A stretch of 64,000 nt of DNA, from assembly GCF_000058485.1 (NCBI RefSeq), contig NC_008278.1, positions 5,016,962-5,080,961 of the forward strand. The letters run 5' to 3'. The DNA is from Frankia alni ACN14a. Its GTDB lineage: Bacteria; Actinomycetota; Actinomycetes; Frankiales; Frankiaceae. The notes beneath the pieces were generated by a model. That model made no database searches and was not told the DNA's origin. It saw only the letters and a list, made by a program, of their open reading frames with translations. The position numbers and the translations under genes are program-made. Below are positions 52,690 to 62,837 of this stretch, in pieces. Every line of letters starts with the position of its first letter. Within the stretch, counting starts at the first letter, position 1.

Positions 52690-53160
52690 TGTTGCAGCGC
52701 CGCCGCCGCCCGGGGCCCGTCGGTTCCAGGCCAACAGCGGCACCCCAGCCCGTTCCAGCGCCCGCTCGACGGAGAGGTTCCCGTACATCCGCCGGGCGAT
52801 ACGGGACATCGACTTGTAGATCACCACGTCGAACCGGGCGACGTCCGCACCGCGGCCCCGGACAGCCGGTTCCCCACGATCGGACTCGACATCGCGGCAA
52901 TGCGCGGCGATCACCCAAGGACTCCGGCGACGCCGACGTGGCGTGGCGTGGTCTAGTTGCCGCATCAGCGACTGACGCGGATCCTGGTGCTCCTCCGTCG
53001 GGGTTCGGCCCGCGAAGGCCACCCTCACCTCACCACGGAGCAGGCTCAACGGCATCCCGAGCGACGAATCCGCAAGATCCGAAAGGCCACTCAGCCCAGG
53101 CTCCACCGGGTCGATGCCGGAACGCCGCGCCCGGCTCACGCCGCCCGCCCCGCCGTTCTC
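52690..53160 (-). pseudogene. Serine recombinase, N-terminal remnant
   Basis: The frame contains LRGEVRVAFAGRTPTEEHQD, the start of a resolvase domain (RTST-type Ser position replaced by GRTPT here), then FDVVIYKSMSRIARRMYGNL and LERAGVPLLAWN. Later parts of the family are missing and the middle is scrambled. It lies directly next to DUF2637 copy 3, so it may belong to the same decayed mobile element. It differs from the recombinase at 0.9-2.9 kb. Confidence 0.5.
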
Positions 53161-53271
53161 CCCGCCGTCGGGCCGGAGCCTCAGGCGACGTTCGCCTGTG
53201 CGACGACTGACCACGTCGCTTCCGCGAAGGAGGTAAGCACCTCACGCCTCATGCGGGCCGCCGAATCCGGG

Positions 53272-54096
53272 TCACGGGTTGGCCGCCCACAACAGTCGAA
53301 TGTCGTGCTGCGTCCGACGCGCCATCACACGCAGCGCGTCGTTCAGAATCACGGCCCGATCGTAGACAATCGGCGTGCCGGCCGAGTCGAAGGTCGTGCG
53401 CTGGGCCACCATCGCCACTCCGCCGCCCGGAACTCCCGCCGCCCGTGCCGTGTTCCTGGGCATCGGCTTGGCCTGGAAGTCCTCCTCGGCCGTCGCGAGC
53501 AGCAGCGAGCACCGGCCGCGGAGGGACTGGTAGAGCGAGTGTTGACTGAAGTCGACGTCCCTGAGCTGTTCGGCCCAGGGCAGCGGCACCCACGACACCT
53601 GGTGGACGACGGGTCGCCGACCAATCTTACGAAGGCGCTCGAGGCGCAGGGCGCGTTCCCCGTACTCCCGGGACAGTGCCAGCGCCGCTGGCCTGGTCAT
53701 CGGCCGGAATCCGTCGGTCAGCACCTGCGTGGTCAGGTCGACGCCCTGCACCCGCATGTCGGCGGCGAGGCTGTTCAGGGAGCGCAGATCGAGAACGGCC
53801 GGCCCGGGCGTGACGAAGGTGCCCCTTCCCCGCGCCTGGACGATCAGACCGTCCTTCTCCAGGCTGTGCAGCGCCTGGCGAAGGGTCATGAGGGTGACGC
53901 TGTAGTGGCGGCTCAGTGATGCCTGGGAGGGGAGTGCCTGGCCCGCGGTGAACTCCTTCCGCTGGATGCGGTCGAGCAGGTCGCTCTTGATCTCCAGGTA
54001 TCTCGGTACTCGCGAGCCGGGCAAGTCGGGGCCCCTTCCGTCTGATGGCAATGCTGCAGCCTGCCAGCTTCCACGAGACCGTTGCGGGCGCACCAT
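53272..54096 (-). CDS. GntR/HutC-family transcriptional regulator
   Basis: The 274-residue protein has a winged-helix GntR domain at about residues 31-98 (RVPRYLEIKSDLLDRIQRKE, QALPSQASLSRHYSVTLMTL, KDGLIVQARGRGTFVTPG) followed by a UTRA ligand-binding domain (GERALRLERLRKIGRRPVVH to YDRAVILNDALRVM). HutC-type regulators are usually repressors released by a small metabolite. The gene is divergent from trpB-trpA, and the shared 350-base gap carries a symmetric repeat cluster that is the likely operator. The start at 54096 is a compromise; the domain itself begins about 28 codons later and a longer frame exists. Confidence 0.8.
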   Translation of the reverse strand: MVRPQRSRGSWQAAALPSDGRGPDLPGSRVPRYLEIKSDLLDRIQRKEFTAGQALPSQASLSRHYSVTLMTLRQALHSLEKDGLIVQARGRGTFVTPGPAVLDLRSLNSLAADMRVQGVDLTTQVLTDGFRPMTRPAALALSREYGERALRLERLRKIGRRPVVHQVSWVPLPWAEQLRDVDFSQHSLYQSLRGRCSLLLATAEEDFQAKPMPRNTARAAGVPGGGVAMVAQRTTFDSAGTPIVYDRAVILNDALRVMARRTQHDIRLLWAANP

Positions 54097-54287
54097 CGTG
54101 CATAGGGCAAACACCAGTGGCTTCGGGTGGATACGTGTGGTTCGAGGAGGATCGCGGTCCACTGTCCCCGGGCCCGCAGGCACGAATACGCCTGCCGTCG
54201 CCGTCGGACACCTGCGCTTCCGGCGGACGGACCACCGAGCAGATCACAGACGAGATGCTTCGGCGGGAGTCGAGCTCTCGACCCCGC

Positions 54288-54352
54288 AAGAGTTCTAGAT
54301 GTGTTGACGCGCAGGCTGCTACGATCGCGATCAGCAGTCGAAGAGTTCTAGA
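54288..54352. promoter_or_regulatory. Putative GntR operator: paired TTCTAG sites around an inverted repeat
   Basis: The 12-mer AAGAGTTCTAGA occurs twice, at 54288-54299 and 54341-54352, 53 bases apart. The second extends to the near-palindrome AGTTCTAGAAG. Between them lies an inverted repeat (54316-54337) with arms CTGCT/AGCAG and GATCG/CGATC. CTAG-centred palindromes are typical targets of HutC-type GntR proteins such as DasR. The site lies in the divergent gntR-trpB region. The assignment is by pattern only. Confidence 0.5.
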
Positions 54353-54446
54353 AGACTTTGGATCATTGGCCTGCGGCAACCCCGGCCGGCGAGGCCTGGT
54401 CCTGTGGCGGCGCGGCGCCTGGCCGCGCCAGACGGGCGGAGGTGCC

Positions 54447-55718
54447 ATGACGCCGGCGCTAGGAACCGGACGCACGATTCACGAGTCCGCCGCACGAGTC
54501 GGCGGTCTGAGCAGGCTCGCGGACCGTGAAGCCACGATCATTCTCGGCGCCGAGTCGGCGATGTCCGACCCGGGAGTCTCCGGACGCTTCGGCGAGTTCG
54601 GCGGGCGATACGTGCCGGAGGCACTCGTCTCGGCATGCGAGGACCTCGAAGCCGCCTACCGTGACGCTCGCTCGGACCCGAGTTTCACGCAGCAGTTGGA
54701 TCATCTGCTGTCCGTGTACGCGGGCCGCCCGACGCCCGTCACGCCCGCGAACCGGCTGTCCGAGGAGCTCGGCGTGCACCTGCTGCTGAAGCGCGAGGAT
54801 CTGGCCCACACCGGGTCCCACAAGATCAACAACGTCCTGGGGCAGGGACTCCTCGCCCAACGGATGGGGAAGAAGCGACTGCTCGCCGAGACCGGCGCGG
54901 GGCAGCACGGCGTCGCGACGGCCACCATCGGCGCCCTTCTCGGCTTGGACGTGGTCGTCTACATGGGCGAGGCGGACATCCAGCGCCAGGCATTGAACGT
55001 CTTTCGCATGGAGCTGCTCGGCGCCACGGTGGTGCCGGTGACAAGCGGCACGCGGACGCTCAAGGACGCCTGTAGCGAGGCGCTGCGGCAGTGGGTCACG
55101 CAGGTCGACGAGGCCCACTACTGCATCGGATCCACCATGGGCCCTCATCCCTACCCGTGGATGGTGCGCGAGTTCCAGCGAGTGATCGGAACCGAGGCGC
55201 GGGCGCAGTGCGCCGGACTCCTCCGCCAGGGCGTGCCCGACGTCGTGACCGCCTGTGTCGGCGGTGGGTCGAACGCCGCGGGGACGTTCGCCGGGTTCGT
55301 CGACACGCCGGCCAGGCTGGTCGGCGTGGAGGCAGCCGGAGGCGCCGCGATGACCGACGGCCTGCCCGGTATTCTCCACGGCTTCTACTCGAACATCCTC
55401 CAGGACGAGGACGGCCAGGTCCGGGAGGCTCACTCCATCTCGGCGGGGCTGGACTATCCGGGAATCGGACCCGAACATGCCGGGCTCGGCACCTCGGGCC
55501 GCGCCGAATATGTGACGGCGAACGATGAGGAGGTCGTCTCCGCGGTGGTCCGGCTGGCCAGGGCCGAGGGCATCCTGCCCGCACTCGAGTCCGCCCATGC
55601 TCTCGCGTGGATCATTCGGGCCGCCGAGTCCGGCGAGATCCCGTATGGATCGACGGTCCTGATGACCCTGTCCGGACGGGGCGACAAGGACGCCGAACAA
55701 CTGAGGAGGCTCGTGTGA
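54447..55718 (+). CDS. trpB: Tryptophan synthase beta chain
   Basis: This PLP enzyme joins indole and serine to make tryptophan. RFGEFGGRYVPEAL is the start of the core, the PLP Lys is in KREDLAHTGSHKINN, AETGAGQHGVATA holds the catalytic Glu, GGGSNAAGTFAGF binds phosphate, and SAGLDYPGIGPEHA and LSGRGDKD close the site. It looks fully active. The ATG at 54447 with GGCGGAGG gives 423 residues, some 38 more than usual; the ATG at 54561 gives the ordinary length. It is coupled to trpA and not accompanied by other trp genes, which argues for a specialised or extra copy. Confidence 0.9.
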   Translation: MTPALGTGRTIHESAARVGGLSRLADREATIILGAESAMSDPGVSGRFGEFGGRYVPEALVSACEDLEAAYRDARSDPSFTQQLDHLLSVYAGRPTPVTPANRLSEELGVHLLLKREDLAHTGSHKINNVLGQGLLAQRMGKKRLLAETGAGQHGVATATIGALLGLDVVVYMGEADIQRQALNVFRMELLGATVVPVTSGTRTLKDACSEALRQWVTQVDEAHYCIGSTMGPHPYPWMVREFQRVIGTEARAQCAGLLRQGVPDVVTACVGGGSNAAGTFAGFVDTPARLVGVEAAGGAAMTDGLPGILHGFYSNILQDEDGQVREAHSISAGLDYPGIGPEHAGLGTSGRAEYVTANDEEVVSAVVRLARAEGILPALESAHALAWIIRAAESGEIPYGSTVLMTLSGRGDKDAEQLRRLV

Positions 55719-56572
55719 CCACCCCCCACCCTGCCGGGTTCGGCACCGTCGAGCGCGCCATGCAAGCGCGGCGGGACGTGGGCGGCAAGTGCCTCGTACC
55801 GTACGTCACCGCGGGGATCACGGAAAGTTGGCTCGACTACGTGGCCGCCGCTCAGGACGGTGGCGCGGACGCGGTCGAGATCGGGTTGCCGTTCTCGGAC
55901 CCCATGCTGGACGGCCCCATCATCCAGGCAGCCTCGTCACGGGCACTGGTTCGAGGCAGCACCGTCGGGGGGCTGCTCGACGAGCTGGCCGGCTTCCGCG
56001 CCGAGGTCCCGCTGATCGTCATGACCTACAGCAACATTGCCCGGCGGCACGGATACGACGATTTCTGCCACCGGCTGGCGGAGGCGGGCCTGGCCGGACT
56101 GATCGTCGCGGACACCCCGGTCGACGAGGTCCGCCCTCTTGTCGACTCCGCCACGAGCGCCGGGCTCGAGCTGACGATGCTGGTCGCACCGTCGACCAGC
56201 CCGGACCGCGTTCGGCAGATCGGGGCGACCAGCCGGGGCTTCGTGTATGTGGTCAGCATCATGGGAGTCACCGGCGTGCGCGACACCGTATCGGACTCGA
56301 TCGTCGGGACGGTGCAGGGTGTCCGAGACGCCACCATGATGCCCGTACTGGTGGGTTTCGGCGTCTCGACCCCCGAACAGGCGGCCACGGTCGCAAGCGT
56401 GGCAGACGGTGTTGTCGTGGCGTCGGCCCTCATGCGTTCGATTCTCGACGGCGCCCCCGCGGGCGGGATTCGACGCGAGGTCGACGCCCTGCGCGTCGCC
56501 GTCGACTCCGCAGCCGCAGTCCGACCGACCGACATCGCGCCGGGGAGGAGGGCCCCGACGGGGAACCGATGA
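55715..56572 (+). CDS. trpA: Tryptophan synthase alpha chain
   Basis: This TIM-barrel enzyme of 285 residues releases indole from indole-glycerol phosphate and passes it to TrpB. The catalytic Glu and Asp are present in DAVEIGLPFSDPMLDGPIIQ, and the phosphate loop is near PVLVGFGVSTPEQAATVAS and DGVVVASALM. The GTG at 55715 overlaps the trpB stop (GTGA) and is preceded by AGGAGG. The last 25 residues (VRPTDIAPGRRAPTG) are an extra tail. It pairs with the adjacent TrpB as an apparently intact synthase. Confidence 0.9.
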   Translation: MTTPHPAGFGTVERAMQARRDVGGKCLVPYVTAGITESWLDYVAAAQDGGADAVEIGLPFSDPMLDGPIIQAASSRALVRGSTVGGLLDELAGFRAEVPLIVMTYSNIARRHGYDDFCHRLAEAGLAGLIVADTPVDEVRPLVDSATSAGLELTMLVAPSTSPDRVRQIGATSRGFVYVVSIMGVTGVRDTVSDSIVGTVQGVRDATMMPVLVGFGVSTPEQAATVASVADGVVVASALMRSILDGAPAGGIRREVDALRVAVDSAAAVRPTDIAPGRRAPTGNR

Positions 56573-56595
56573 TCCCCGCCGTGGGTTCGGCATGC

Positions 56596-56673
56596 CGGCC
56601 CGCCTGCGCACAGGCCGGATCCCGGCGGTCAGGCACTTCTCGCGACGACCCTTCCTCCGCCGCCCGTGGCGGA
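56596..56673. terminator. Hairpins between convergent trpA and carB
   Basis: The 106-base convergent gap holds two inverted repeats: GCCTG/CAGGC around CGCA at 56602-56614 (with further pairing to 56596-56618), and TCCGCC/GGCGGA at 56656-56673. Neither has a T-run. Position makes a bidirectional terminator likely. Confidence 0.4.
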
Positions 56674-56678
56674 ACCCC

Positions 56679-59600
56679 TCACCGTGCCGCGTCCAGCTGC
56701 TGTCCGTATTCCTGAAGCGAACGCACATCAATGTCACCGTGAGCGATGGCACCAATGCCCTGGACGGCCGCGGTCAGCGCCTGCATGGTAGTCAGGCACG
56801 GCACCCCCCGGGCAGCGGCGACGGCGCGAATACCGTGGCCGTCGCGCCGCCCTTCGGCGCCGGACGGCGTGTTGATGATGAGGTCGACCTCGCCCTTCTG
56901 TATCAGCGTCAGAATGGTGGGTTCGCCGTCCGGCCCCGGGCCTTCGCTCTGTTTGCGGACCACCCGCGCCTCGATCCCGTGACGCCGCAGGATCTCCGCG
57001 GTGCCGGAGGTGGCCAGCAGCTCGAAACCGTGGGCGATCAGTTCACGTGCGGGAAAGATCAACGCTCGTTTGTCGCGGGCGGAGACCGAGACGAAGGCGC
57101 GCCCCTTGACGGGCAGCGCCCCGTAGGCACCGGCCTGCGACTTGGCGTAGGCGGTGCCGAAGGCCGTGTCGATGCCCATGACTTCGCCGGTGGAGCGCAT
57201 CTCGGGGCCGAGGACGGTGTCGACGCCGCGGCCTTGCGGATCACGGAACCGATGCCAGGGCAGCACCGCCTCCTTCACCGAGATCGGCGTGTCCAGCGGC
57301 AGCGTGCCGCCGTCGCCGGAGGGCGGCAACAGGCCCTCCACGCGCAGTGCGGCGATGGTCGTGCCCAGCGAGATCCTGGCAGCGGCCTTGGCCAGCGGAA
57401 CCGCGGTCGCCTTGGATGTGAACGGTACGGTTCGCGACGCGCGCGGGTTGGCCTCCAGCACATAAAGGATGTCCCCAGCCAGCGCGAACTGGATGTTGAT
57501 CAGGCCGCGTACGCCGACTCCGAGCGCGATGGCCTCGGTGAAGGCCCGCAGCCGCTTGATGTCATGCTCACCCAAAGTGATCGGCGGCAGCACACACGCC
57601 GAGTCGCCGGAGTGGATGCCGGCCTCCTCGATATGTTCCATCACACCGCCGAGATACAGCTCACGGCCGTCATAGAGCGCGTCCACGTCGATCTCGATCG
57701 CGTCGTCCAGGAACCGGTCGACCAGCACTGGACGGTTCAGGCCGATCTCGGTGGACTCGGCGATGTACGAGGCCATGCGTGTCTCGTCGTCTATGACCTC
57801 CATGCCGCGTCCACCGAGCACGTAGGAGGGGCGGACGAGAACGGGGTAGCCGATCTCGTCGGCGATGGCCTTGGCACCGGGAAACGATGTGGCGGTGCCG
57901 TGCTTGGGCGCGGGCAGGCCCGCTTCGGCGAGCACTTGGCCGAAGGCACCGCGGTCCTCGGCGAGGTGGATGGCCTCGGGTTGGGTACCGACGATGGGCA
58001 CGCCGTTGTCCTTGAGTGCCTGGGCGAGGCCCAGCGGGGTCTGGCCACCGAGCTGCACGATGACGCCGGCGACCGGGCCGGCCTGCGTCTCGGCGTGCAC
58101 GATCTCCAGAACGTCCTCCAGAGTCAGCGGCTCGAAGTAGAGCCGGTCGGAGGTGTCGTAGTCGGTGGACACGGTTTCCGGGTTGCAGTTCACCATCACG
58201 GTCTCGTAGCCGGCGTCGTGCAGCGCGAAGGAAGCGTGCACGCAGGAGTAGTCGAACTCGATGCCCTGACCGATGCGGTTGGGGCCGGAACCCAGGATGA
58301 TCACAGCGGGATTCTCGCGCGCCGCTACCTCGGACTCCTCGTCATAGCAGGAGTAGAAGTACGGGGTACTGGCGGCGAATTCGGCGGCGCAGGTGTCGAC
58401 GGTCTTGTAAACGGGGCGGAGGTCGAGCGCGTGCCTGGCCTCGCGGACGATCTCCTCGCGCAGACCCCGGATGCCGGCGATCTGGACGTCGGAGAAGCCG
58501 TGCCGCTTGACACCGGCGAGCAGGTCCGGGTCGAGCCGGTCGGCCTCGGCCAGCTCGTCCGCGTATTCCTTGATCAGGAAAAGCTGATCCACGAACCAGG
58601 GGTCGATCTTCGTGACATCGAAGATCTCCTGAGAGTCGGCCCCCGCGCGGATGGCCGCCATGACAGTGTTGATCCGGCCATCGGTGGGCACCGCGGCCCT
58701 GGCGAGCAGGTCGTCCTTGTCGCCGGGCGCGGTGACGAAGTCGAACTGCGAGCCTTCCTTCTCCAGCGACCGCAGCGCCTTGTTCAACGCCTCGGCGAAG
58801 TTGCGGCCGATGGCCATGGCTTCGCCGACCGACTTCATGGCAGTGGTGAGAGTGGCGTCAGCGGCCGGGAACTTCTCGAAGGCGAAACGCGGCACCTTCA
58901 CCACGACGTAGTCGAGGGTGGGTTCGAAGGATGCCAGGGTCTGCTTGGTGATGTCGTTGGGGATCTCGTCCAGAGTGTAACCGACGGCGAGCCTCGCAGC
59001 GATCTTGGCGATCGGGAAGCCGGTGGCCTTGGATGCGAGCGCGGAGGATCGCGATCCCCGGGGGTTCATCTCGATTACGATAACTCGGCCGTCATCCGGG
59101 TTGACAGCGAACTGGATGTTGCAGCCGCCGGTATCCACCCCGACCTCGCGCATCACAGCAATGCCGATGTCGCGAAGGATCTGGTATTCGCGGTCGGTCA
59201 GCGTCATCGCGGGCGCCACCGTGATGGAGTCACCAGTGTGCACGCCCAGCGGATCGACGTTCTCGATGGAGCAGACCACCACGACGTTGTCGTTCCTGTC
59301 ACGCATCAGCTCCAGCTCGTACTCCTTCCAGCCCAGGATGGACTCCTCCAGCAGTACCTCGCTGGTCGGCGACAGAGTGAGACCCTGCCCGGCGATACGA
59401 CGCAGTTCCTCCTCGTCGTGGGCAAAACCGGAGCCGGCACCACCCATGGTGAAGGAGGGGCGGACCACGACCGGGTAACCGCCGAGCGTGTCGACGCCGA
59501 CGAGCACGTCGTCCATGGAGTGGCAGAGAACCGAGCAGGCCGATTCACCGTGCCCGATCTTCCGCCGGACGGCCTCGACAACGGCCTTGAACCGCTCGCG

Positions 59601-59984
59601 ATTCTCGCCCTTGTGAATGGCCTCGACGTTGGCGCCGATCAGTTCGACGCCGTACTTCACGAGTATGCCGCTCTCGTGCAGGGCGATCGCGGTGTTGAGC
59701 GCGGTCTGGCCACCGAGGGTGGGCAGCAGCGCGTCGGGCCGCTCCCGGGCAATGATCCTGCCGACGAACTCCGGGGTGATCGGCTCGACGTAGGTGGCAT
59801 CGGCGATCTCCGGATCGGTCATGATCGTGGCCGGGTTGGAGTTGACCAGGATGACCCGCAGACCCTCGGACTTCAGCACGCGGCACGCCTGGGTGCCGGA
59901 GTAGTCGAACTCGGCTGCCTGGCCGATGACGATCGGGCCGGAGCCGATGACCAGAACGGACTGGATATCGGTGCGTCTAGGCAC
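56679..59984 (-). CDS. carB: Carbamoyl-phosphate synthase large chain
   Basis: The 1,101-residue enzyme has two ATP-grasp halves. The first is [20 protein letters not shown] to [15 protein letters not shown]. The second is [20 protein letters not shown] with [20 protein letters not shown] and [22 protein letters not shown]-terminal allosteric domain follows ([20 protein letters not shown] to [14 protein letters not shown]). It makes carbamoyl phosphate from bicarbonate, ammonia and two ATP. The GTG at 59984 after GGAGAGCCAGC lies inside the end of carA. Standard in length and motifs, but placed downstream of ATP-grasp genes rather than in a pyr operon. Confidence 0.92.
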   Translation of the reverse strand: MPRRTDIQSVLVIGSGPIVIGQAAEFDYSGTQACRVLKSEGLRVILVNSNPATIMTDPEIADATYVEPITPEFVGRIIARERPDALLPTLGGQTALNTAIALHESGILVKYGVELIGANVEAIHKGENRERFKAVVEAVRRKIGHGESACSVLCHSMDDVLVGVDTLGGYPVVVRPSFTMGGAGSGFAHDEEELRRIAGQGLTLSPTSEVLLEESILGWKEYELELMRDRNDNVVVVCSIENVDPLGVHTGDSITVAPAMTLTDREYQILRDIGIAVMREVGVDTGGCNIQFAVNPDDGRVIVIEMNPRGSRSSALASKATGFPIAKIAARLAVGYTLDEIPNDITKQTLASFEPTLDYVVVKVPRFAFEKFPAADATLTTAMKSVGEAMAIGRNFAEALNKALRSLEKEGSQFDFVTAPGDKDDLLARAAVPTDGRINTVMAAIRAGADSQEIFDVTKIDPWFVDQLFLIKEYADELAEADRLDPDLLAGVKRHGFSDVQIAGIRGLREEIVREARHALDLRPVYKTVDTCAAEFAASTPYFYSCYDEESEVAARENPAVIILGSGPNRIGQGIEFDYSCVHASFALHDAGYETVMVNCNPETVSTDYDTSDRLYFEPLTLEDVLEIVHAETQAGPVAGVIVQLGGQTPLGLAQALKDNGVPIVGTQPEAIHLAEDRGAFGQVLAEAGLPAPKHGTATSFPGAKAIADEIGYPVLVRPSYVLGGRGMEVIDDETRMASYIAESTEIGLNRPVLVDRFLDDAIEIDVDALYDGRELYLGGVMEHIEEAGIHSGDSACVLPPITLGEHDIKRLRAFTEAIALGVGVRGLINIQFALAGDILYVLEANPRASRTVPFTSKATAVPLAKAAARISLGTTIAALRVEGLLPPSGDGGTLPLDTPISVKEAVLPWHRFRDPQGRGVDTVLGPEMRSTGEVMGIDTAFGTAYAKSQAGAYGALPVKGRAFVSVSARDKRALIFPARELIAHGFELLATSGTAEILRRHGIEARVVRKQSEGPGPDGEPTILTLIQKGEVDLIINTPSGAEGRRDGHGIRAVAAARGVPCLTTMQALTAAVQGIGAIAHGDIDVRSLQEYGQQLDAAR

Positions 59985-61128
59985 GCTGGCTCTCCATGAG
60001 GGAGACGAAGCGGTCGAAAAGATGCACGGCGTCGTGCGGACCCGCGGCCGCCTCGGGGTGGTACTGGACGCTGAACGCCGGCCGGTCGAGCAGCCGCAGG
60101 CCCTCGACCACATCGTCGTTGAGGCAGACGTGGCTGACCTCGACGCGACCGTACGGTGTGCCGCTCACCGCGTCGAGAGGGGCTTCGACGGCGAAGCCGT
60201 GGTTGTGCGCGGTGATCTCGATCTTGCCGGTGGAACGGTCCTGGACCGGCTGATTGATGCCACGATGGCCGTATTTGAGCTTGTACGTACTGAAGCCAAG
60301 CGCTCTGCCGAGGAGTTGGTTACCGAGGCAGATGCCGAACAGCGGGGTGCCACGTTCGAGGACGGCCCGGATGACGGTGAGATCGGCCGTGCCGGGATCT
60401 CCTGGACCGTTGGGCAGAAACACCCCGTCGGGGACGACCGTGTAGACGTCCTCGACCGTGGCATCGGCCGGCAGCACATGCACCTCGATGCCGCGCTCGG
60501 CCATGCGGTGCGAGGTCGTTCCCTTGATACCGAGGTCGATCGCGGCGACCGTGAACCGCCTGGTGCCGACGGCGGGGACGACATACGGCTGCGTGGTGGT
60601 GACCTGACCGACCAGGTCGGCGCCGGTCATCTCGGGTGCCCGGCGGACCTCGGCGAGCAGGGTGCCCGCATCGATCGGGCTCTCGGTAGAGCCACCGGCG
60701 AGCGCGGAGCCGGAGAAGATGCCCACCCGCATCACGCCGCGTTCACGCAGGTGTCGGGTGAGCGCGCGGGTGTCAATGCCACTGATACCGACGACGCCCT
60801 GGGCGGCCAGTTCGTCGTCGAGGGAGCGCCGCGCGCGCCAGTTGGACGAGACGCGGGCAGGGTCACGTACGACGTAGCCCGCCACCCAGATGCGGGACGA
60901 CTCGGCGTCGTCGTCGTTGACTCCGGTGTTTCCGACGTGCGGAGCAGTCATGACGACGACCTGGCGGTGGTACGAGGGGTCGGTCAGCGTCTCCTGATAG
61001 CCGGTCATGCCGGTGGAGAACACCGCCTCCCCGAAGGTCTTTCCCACCGCGCCGTAGGCTCGGCCGCGAAAGGTGCGGCCGTCCTCCAGTACGAGGAAGG
61101 CGGGCGTGGCGGCCGGCCGGGTGATCAT
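59977..61128 (-). CDS. carA: Carbamoyl-phosphate synthase small (glutaminase) chain
   Basis: The 383-residue protein has the CarA N-terminal domain ([40 protein letters not shown]) and a class I glutamine amidotransferase domain with the Cys in [13 protein letters not shown] and the His and Glu in [14 protein letters not shown]. It supplies ammonia to CarB. The ATG overlaps the stop of the preceding ATP-grasp gene by 4 bases (ATGA), so it is translationally coupled to that gene. Confidence 0.92.
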   Translation of the reverse strand: MITRPAATPAFLVLEDGRTFRGRAYGAVGKTFGEAVFSTGMTGYQETLTDPSYHRQVVVMTAPHVGNTGVNDDDAESSRIWVAGYVVRDPARVSSNWRARRSLDDELAAQGVVGISGIDTRALTRHLRERGVMRVGIFSGSALAGGSTESPIDAGTLLAEVRRAPEMTGADLVGQVTTTQPYVVPAVGTRRFTVAAIDLGIKGTTSHRMAERGIEVHVLPADATVEDVYTVVPDGVFLPNGPGDPGTADLTVIRAVLERGTPLFGICLGNQLLGRALGFSTYKLKYGHRGINQPVQDRSTGKIEITAHNHGFAVEAPLDAVSGTPYGRVEVSHVCLNDDVVEGLRLLDRPAFSVQYHPEAAAGPHDAVHLFDRFVSLMESQRA

Positions 61129-62390
61129 CGGTTCGATCCGCGCACTGTGCGTCCTCCTCCGACCAGGAACGGCATGTCAGGCTCGCACTCCAGGCGGAAC
61201 CGGGCGGCGGTGGCGGCGACGGCCTTCTCCACGTCGCTGCTGGAGTCGCCACGGAACCGGAACCGGGCGCCGACGTGCTCATATCCGCCCACGCGCGGGA
61301 TCACCTGGCCGACCGTGGGGATCACGGACGCGTACGGACCTTCACCAGAGCCCAGCGGCCCGGGAAGATCCCAGGAGATCACGCGGCAGGGCGCCGGGAC
61401 CGGGGACGGCACCAGCAGCCAGCCACCCGTACGCCAACGGGACGGCACGGGAAGTTCCGGGCGACGACCGAGCTGGATATCCGCGGCGGCGCGCATCAGG
61501 TCGACGCCGTGCACCTCTCGCCAGACGAAGGGGATCTCCGCCCCTCCGACTCGACAGCCCGCCTCCAGAAACCGGATCACCGGCGACCTCTCGGGGGACG
61601 TGCCGACGAACGCCTCCAGATGGAAGACCCAGGGCTGCGAGCTCAGCGCACCCGCGAGCCTGGCCGTGAACTCGCCCAGTGGCCCCAGAAGTTCGGGATC
61701 GTCGACCTCGACCGAGCCAAGCGTGTGGCCCTCGGCGAAGTCCACGCAGGTGCTGACATACCGGGAGGCCCGCCAGGGGCCGAGCCGGTCGCCGGTCCAC
61801 AGGCCATCGATGTGGAAGATCTCGTCGGCGCAGAACTGCTGCACCAGGCGCGGCTCCGGTGGCGCTCGGTGCAGCAGCGGCAGATCGGCTGCAGAGTCGA
61901 GGCGTACGACGCCCCGACTGGCTGTCCCCCGGCGGGGCTTGACGATGACGGGCCAGCCGTGGGTGTCGGCGAACTCCCGGACCGCCGTCTCGTCGGGCGC
62001 GTCCGCGAAGGCGGGGGCGGGTATTCCCGCGGCTTCGGCGACCTGGTTCATGACGAGCTTGTCGCGGAAACGAGCGAGCTGGCCAGGCGTCTGGCCCGCG
62101 CAGCCGAGCCATTCGCGGACGAGTGCGGCGGTGTCCAGATCACCTTCGTTGAGTGCCACCACGCGCCGAGGAGCCCCGAACCGGGCACTTAGTCCGGTCA
62201 CCGCCTGCCGTACTGCGTCGAGGTCGTCGGTGGCCGGGACCACCCGGGTAGCCGCCGCACTGCTGGGGACGGAGGACATGCCCAGCTCTGTGGTCACGTA
62301 GCTGACCCGGTGCGTGCCGTGGTCGAGGTAGTCCTCGTAGTGGGCGTGCTGATCGCGCCAGCGGTGCAGGACGATGATGTGTCCGCTCAT
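61125..62390 (-). CDS. ATP-grasp ligase upstream of carA
   Basis: The 421-residue protein has the order of amino-acid ligases. The preATP domain includes [19 protein letters not shown], the ATP-binding Lys is in [20 protein letters not shown], and [20 protein letters not shown] and [20 protein letters not shown] with [12 protein letters not shown] supply the acidic and Arg residues. Relatives act in dapdiamide-like and other peptide pathways. Its start overlaps the stop of the small protein gene by 4 bases, and it ends in an overlap with carA. It may use carbamoyl phosphate-derived or arginine-derived substrates, but this is a guess from context. Confidence 0.8.
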   Translation of the reverse strand: MSGHIIVLHRWRDQHAHYEDYLDHGTHRVSYVTTELGMSSVPSSAAATRVVPATDDLDAVRQAVTGLSARFGAPRRVVALNEGDLDTAALVREWLGCAGQTPGQLARFRDKLVMNQVAEAAGIPAPAFADAPDETAVREFADTHGWPVIVKPRRGTASRGVVRLDSAADLPLLHRAPPEPRLVQQFCADEIFHIDGLWTGDRLGPWRASRYVSTCVDFAEGHTLGSVEVDDPELLGPLGEFTARLAGALSSQPWVFHLEAFVGTSPERSPVIRFLEAGCRVGGAEIPFVWREVHGVDLMRAAADIQLGRRPELPVPSRWRTGGWLLVPSPVPAPCRVISWDLPGPLGSGEGPYASVIPTVGQVIPRVGGYEHVGARFRFRGDSSSDVEKAVAATAARFRLECEPDMPFLVGGGRTVRGSNR

Positions 62391-62689
62391 ACCCGCTCCG
62401 TCCCGGGCATCGACATGTCATGGATCCGGCCAACCGCGAAGGTTGCCGACACCACCGCGGCGCGGGCTGAGCTGAGCGCGCCGCGGGCGGCGTCGAGATT
62501 TCCTCCCGGTAGCTGTGCCACGATGTCCGTCGCGCAGTCGATCAGGTGGAGCGCGGCCCGGGTGAGCGGCTGCTCGCAGGTGTACTGCTCCTCCACCAGC
62601 CGCCGGACGGAGTTCAGCCGGGTGACGGGGTCCTGCGCCAGATCGTCCGTCGGGGCAGCAGAAGCGATCGTATTCACGGGCGATTCCAT
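62387..62689 (-). CDS. Small helical protein of unknown function (100 aa)
   Basis: I do not recognise a family. The sequence is probably all-helical: DPVTRLNSVRRLVEEQYTCE, LTRAALHLIDCATDIVAQLP and AARGALSSARAAVVSATFAV would form three amphipathic helices. No Ser in a carrier-protein context, no signal peptide, no leader-peptide motif. It lies between two ATP-grasp genes and overlaps the second by 4 bases, so it is likely a partner or substrate-binding protein of these ligases. The ribosome-binding site is weak. Confidence 0.6.
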   Translation of the reverse strand: MESPVNTIASAAPTDDLAQDPVTRLNSVRRLVEEQYTCEQPLTRAALHLIDCATDIVAQLPGGNLDAARGALSSARAAVVSATFAVGRIHDMSMPGTERV

Positions 62690-62837
62690 CCCAGGGGTCG
62701 GAGTGGACTGAGGGCGCCCCGCCTAACCGGACGCCCGTGGGCAGGGAGAAACGGCGGCTGAGACCGGGGCCTCGGACTCAGCCGCCCGGCACGGCCAGAG
62801 CGAAACAGAGGAGTGGGAACCTCGAGAGGGCCGGCCG

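Noticed and set aside
54447-56572. trpBA as the ordinary housekeeping trp operon
   Set aside because: No trpC, trpM or lgt neighbours as is usual in actinobacteria, and a private GntR regulator. It cannot be fully excluded without the rest of the genome.
56409-59999. Very long plus-strand frame (1,196 codons)
   Set aside because: It is the antisense shadow of carB; GC-rich third positions keep the opposite frame open. No family motifs.
59926-62301. Long plus-strand frame opposite carA and the ATP-grasp gene
   Set aside because: Antisense shadow; the minus-strand proteins carry all recognisable motifs.
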